A stretch of DNA of 64,000 nucleotides from Abelmoschus esculentus (lineage: Eukaryota > Streptophyta > Magnoliopsida > Malvales > Malvaceae). This document shows, one piece after another, positions 60,160 to 64,000 of the stretch (its first letter is position 1; every line of letters starts with the position of its first letter). The stretch spans positions 9,865,501 through 9,929,500 of the forward strand of contig JAUCBN010000020.1 in NCBI GenBank assembly GCA_035048815.1. Direction: 5' to 3'. The notes beneath the pieces were generated by a model, which did not search any database, was not told the origin of the DNA, and saw only the letters and a list, made by a program, of their open reading frames with translations. Made by a program: the position numbers and the translations under genes.

Positions 60160-61734
60160 TGTAACACCCCTAAAACCGGGTTAGTATAATAATTCGAATA
60201 ATTCGAGAGTTTAATTAAATTATATGTTAATTGAATTAAGTGAGGGACCAAATCGATTAAATGAGAAATTAAGAGGTTGCATGAAAATTATAAAAATTCC
60301 TTAAACTACCCCATATAATAAGTTTAGTCTAGGTATATCATTAAGGGTAATATGGTCATTTCCCACCCATTATTAACCAAACAAAAATCAGCCAAAATCC
60401 TTCTCTTCCTCCCTATTTCACGCCAACATCAAAAAAAAAAAAAAGAAGAAGAGGAGAGAAATCCTCCATAGAAGCTTAAGAGGGGAGCTTGGAAATCCTT
60501 GCATGGTTAGGTATTTGGTCTAGGAATTTGAGTCTAAAGTCACCGGTAAGCTTTCCTCTCCCTAAACCGAAAATTTTAGGGTTTAAACATTTGGGTTTTG
60601 AATGTTATATGATGCTTTGTGTTAGATTAGGGTGTTTGGCAGTCTAAACCAAAGATAGAAATTGTTGGGTTATGAATCTTTGAAGCATGTACACTTAATT
60701 AGGGGTTTTGGAACTTAGATTTTTGTAAATGTCATATATGTGTTAAATGGTTCGAATAGTGATGAAATTGGGGATTAGTGATGTTAATTTTATTCTTAAA
60801 AGTGCTGGAAATTTTTGAGAATGAGTTTGGGGTTATGAATCAAAGTCATGGAAAGAAAGTTAGCCGATTCCGGATAGAAATGCAATTCCGAGTAGTCAAC
60901 TTTGAAAAATTCCCTAGGTCGGGTTTATTTGAGTTAGGAGATGAAATTTTGCATTATAGTACTCCCATATACCTAGTTTAAAGGAAAATTTACGGAACCT
61001 CGATCGGAGTTTTGTAGAAAAAGTTATAAGCCATTCCGTAAGGGTTGTTCGAACAGTTCCGAAATCCGGACAGGTCTGATTCGAATGAATTGTGGTACTG
61101 ATAGGGAAAGAATTAAAATGTAAGGTTAACTTTTCCTTGTAGAGGGTCCTCTTAGATTTCTAACGGTATAAAATAAGCTTGATTCGGATATGGGATCTAG
61201 GAGATATGATCAAATTACGAAATGGTAGCAAAACTGTCCCTAGTGAACAAATGAAGAAAATATTTACATTTGTTAGGCATGTGATTATTTAATTTAAGTG
61301 ATTTGGCTATGTCCTAATGAGTTTCTATATGAATATGATTTGCTAGAGAATTCGAGAGAAGAGGATATCGAAGAAGAACAAAGGTTCGAACAAACTCGAA
61401 AGAAAGGCAAAGGGATCACAATCTACAACCCTTGAATAGCTCATAATCAACTGTGAGTGTGGCAAACCTTAGGGTTAGGACCTAGGGTCCTAACCACCTT
61501 TGTTTGATTGATTGATTGTCATGTAAATGGACTAATCTATATTTGGTAAAAAGGGAAGGAGGCTAATGTTAAATGACTTGTTTGACGATATGAGTTGCTT
61601 GCTAGATTGTTAGAACTAGCTTAGTACATTTGCATAGCTCAGAAATGCCGAGGTAAGTAATGGCACGCGGCTACGGATGCTAGGTACGTGAGTAATGCAT
61701 GAGTCATGTTTATGATGGTTTGATTATTCGATTG

Positions 61735-61905
61735 GTAACATGATATGTATGTTTTGATATGATAGCATGATATATGCTTTTGATATATTAGCATGACGTA
61801 TGCTTTTGATATGATAGTATGGTATATGCTTTTGATATGGTAGCATGGCATATGCTTTGGTATGATAGCATGACATAAATACTTTTGTTATTAGCATGTT
61901 ATGAA
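61735..61905 (+). repeat. Minisatellite GATATGATAGCATGATATATGCTTTT, about six units
   Basis: A unit of about 27 bp with the core TTTTGATATGATAGCATGRYATATGC, drifting by single changes between units. Confidence 0.85.
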
Positions 61906-62044
61906 CATTGTTTGTGATAAGGAACTTGATTAACACAAATTGGAAAGATTAAATGAATCCGAAACTCTGATTGAGCCTTGGTCGATAGTTGGTCATAGGT
62001 AGTACGGCATGCCTAGGGTCTGAGCTCATTTGTTAGTTTGTCCA

Positions 62045-62195
62045 GTACTTCGGTACTTCTATTTAGTACTTCGGTACTTTTGTTGGTACTATGGGTACCT
62101 TTGTTTGGTGGTTAGTCGCCATTTGTAGATACCGTGGGTATCTTTTGTTAGTGCCTTCGTGGCACTTCTGTCAGTACCTTTGTGGTACTTCTGTT
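62045..62195 (+). repeat. GTACTTCGGTACTT short repeats
   Basis: TAGTACTTCGGTACTTYT and TAGTACTTCGGTACTTTTG, then related GGTACTATGGGTACC, TACCGTGGGTATC, GTGCCTTCGTGGCACTTCTG and GTACCTTTGTGGTACTTCTG. Several units are short inverted repeats able to form hairpins. Confidence 0.75.
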
Positions 62196-62264
62196 GACTC
62201 GCTTACCTATTCTAACTATACCAAGGCATCATTTGAAACTAATCCGAAAGATAAAAATTAAGAT

Positions 62265-62520
62265 ATTGCAATCGAGCATTTGATATGTTATTGCAATCGA
62301 GCATTTGACATGTTATTGCCACCGAGCATTTGACATGTTATTGCCATCGAGCATTTGATATGTTATTGCCATCGAGCATTTGATATGTTATTTCCATCAA
62401 GCATTTGAAATGTTATTGCCATCGAGCATTTGATATGTTATTGCCATCGAGCATTTGATATGATATTGCCATGGGCATTTGATATGATAGTACCATTGAG
62501 CATTTAAGCATGAAGAGTAT
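62265..62520 (+). repeat. Minisatellite ATTGCCATCGAGCATTTGATATGTT, about ten units
   Basis: Ten head-to-tail units of 25 bp with few changes, the cleanest tandem array in the window. Confidence 0.9.
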
Positions 62521-63279
62521 GATGATCTTTGCATAATTGATGGAACCGTGACTATGAACCTGATTAATTGTTCGCTTGGAACATGTTACTTGTTATTTGA
62601 ATTATGTCTAAATGGTTAGACTTAGGGCTGCCTCACTAAGTACTTCGTAAGTACTTACCACTGTTTGTTTCCTCCTTCCCAAAACAACAGGTTCTCGAGC
62701 CGAGGAGTTAGATTGAGTTCGATCGGGAGCAAGGACACCAAGCAAGCAAAATATGGTATTTTGTTATTTTGTTAACTCCTAGCGTTTGGTGACATAGTAT
62801 GCATGTTTAGAATAGCCTAAGCATTTTGATATTTGGTTTATGGTTTGTATATGAAAACATTCGAGCATTCGGTATGTAAGCCATAAGGCATGATGAACTT
62901 GTTAGGCTAGCCTTACATCTTTTGGGATAGGTCTATGATATGCATATGTGAGCTTTTGTAATTTGAATGTGGCATGTAAGTACCTATAATGACATGTGAA
63001 GTATGAAGCTAAGTAAGATCATCTATGGAACCTCAAAATCACATTAAGGGTAGGATATGGCCATAGAAGAAGTGTAGGACATAAAGATTAGTTTGCATGT
63101 TAAATAGCATATCATTAGTTTGAATGGTCATTTGGTATGTGGCATTAGACTTGTAAGATGTTACTTGGTGACTATACATGTTGGAATAGTCCTCTAAAGT
63201 TTAGGGATGGCTTGAGACCATACAAATGGTCTTTTGGTTAGCGTTTAGGTGCCTTAGAAGTTTCAAACCTGCCAATTCG

Positions 63280-63670
63280 AGCAGGGGTATCGATACCGAT
63301 CCCTCGAGTATCGATACCCCCTTGTCTAAGGCCTATGGTCCGGTACCTAGTTCAATGCCAAGCATTCCAGTAGTGAAATGGCATCGATGCCGGGTTCGAT
63401 GCCAACCTTGGCGGTGAGCTTCCTGGTTCAATACCAGTATCGAACTAGGCTACCTTAGGCTTAAGCCTTTGAGTCATCAAAGAAGACCAGTTTCGATACC
63501 TGGTTCGATACTGGGACCTCTAGTAACGAAATTGCATCGATACCAGTATCGAACCAGGCTACTCTAGCTTTTGGTCAATGAGTCAGTGAGTCAACATAGT
63601 TGACCAGTATCGAACGGTGGTTCGATACCCCTGTTCTGATACCTCTCTATAAGGGGTATTGATACCTCCA
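63280..63670. repeat. Cluster of ATCGATACC / GGTATCGAT words
   Basis: More than a dozen copies of ATCGATACC, TTCGATACC, CAGTATCGAAC and relatives in both orientations (for example near 63288, 63309, 63495, 63537, 63607 and 63620). The core is shared with the decamers of LTR copies A and B. Confidence 0.75.
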
Positions 63671-63690
63671 AGCCATTCGGTGCAAGCTTG

Positions 63691-64000
63691 AGATTAAAAT
63701 TAGTTGATTAATAAGAACATATTAATGATGGTTAAACAAATAAAAATTTGATTAAAGTTTTAGATCAAACTCGATTCTGATTGGAATTGATAAATGAATT
63801 TAATTCAATTTGGAAATCGCTATATGTATAAGATTAGAAAAAAATTTGAATTGGACCCGATCTTAATATGCACGATATGGAGTTGGGATTGTAAAACATA
63901 AGTTATATTTGAATTGCCATACAAATAATTGAAAGGTTCTAAATTGGCCTGAAATTTGATAAAGGAAACTACTTGCATTTGATTAGTAATGTTATACAAT
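63691..64000. other. AT-rich end of window
   Basis: No gene recognised. It may be the continuation of the LTR or the flanking sequence. Confidence 0.4.

Larger units (their letters stand above)
60160..63690 (+). mobile_element. Long LTR of a Ty3/gypsy-like element, 3' end unclear
   Basis: Starts TGTAACACCCCTAAAACCGG, the common start of large plant gypsy LTRs. It contains GGTAAGCTTTCCTCTCCC near 60545, a TACTTCGTAAGTACTTACC block near 62640 and several minisatellites. No gag or pol could be read, and the end of the LTR was not found; the window may contain only part of it. Coding ORFs in it are not supported. Confidence 0.6.

Overview
This window is nuclear DNA from a flowering plant, almost certainly a eudicot. 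It is AT-rich, has introns, and has sparse genes among LTR retrotransposons and small DNA transposons. Five protein-coding genes are supported: a group-S-like bZIP factor (about 13.3 kb), a VQ-motif protein (37.4 kb), the mitochondrial complex I subunit NDUFS4/FRO1 (five exons, 41.2-43.5 kb), ribosomal protein L26 (46.1 kb) and a BT4-type BTB/TAZ protein (five exons, 53.7-55.9 kb). As I recall it, FRO1, RPL26 and BT4 are also near neighbours at the end of Arabidopsis chromosome 5, so 41-56 kb looks like an old collinear block opened up by transposon insertions. The long LTRs and the repeated GTATCGRTAC decamer suggest a Malvaceae-like genome, but that is a guess.

Layout. 0-13 kb: AT-rich sequence with two long LTR remnants of one family (1.4-3.4 and 6.6-8.8 kb), a tandem array split by another insertion, two small MITEs, a decayed copia gag on the minus strand and a trace of RNase H. 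13.3-13.9 kb: bZIP gene. 15.5-18.2 kb: 3' half of a Ty3/gypsy element with polypurine tract and 3' LTR. 18.2-23.9 kb: a complete but coding-dead Ty1/copia element with near-identical LTRs. 24-31 kb: AT-rich DNA with Mutator-type and hAT-type MITEs. 31.6-35.6 kb: a decayed copia pol with a Harbinger-type MITE nested inside it. 36.5-39.5 kb: MITEs around the VQ gene. 41-46.6 kb: FRO1, a Mutator-type MITE with tRNA-like promoter boxes, a plastid atpB/atpE fragment and RPL26. 48-52.5 kb: a GC-rich hAT MITE and a gag-protease-only LTR element. 53.7-56.6 kb: BT4 with a duplicated 5' region. 57.4-64 kb: a hAT MITE, a reverse LTR remnant and the start of a long LTR with several minisatellites.

The genes do not form an operon or pathway; each has its own promoter. 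The most notable points are an in-frame TGA in BT4 between the BACK region and the TAZ finger, the plastid DNA abutting the RPL26 promoter, the gag-protease-only element, and the decamer clusters shared by different LTRs. I found no convincing new multigene system. Splice sites and repeat limits were read by eye.
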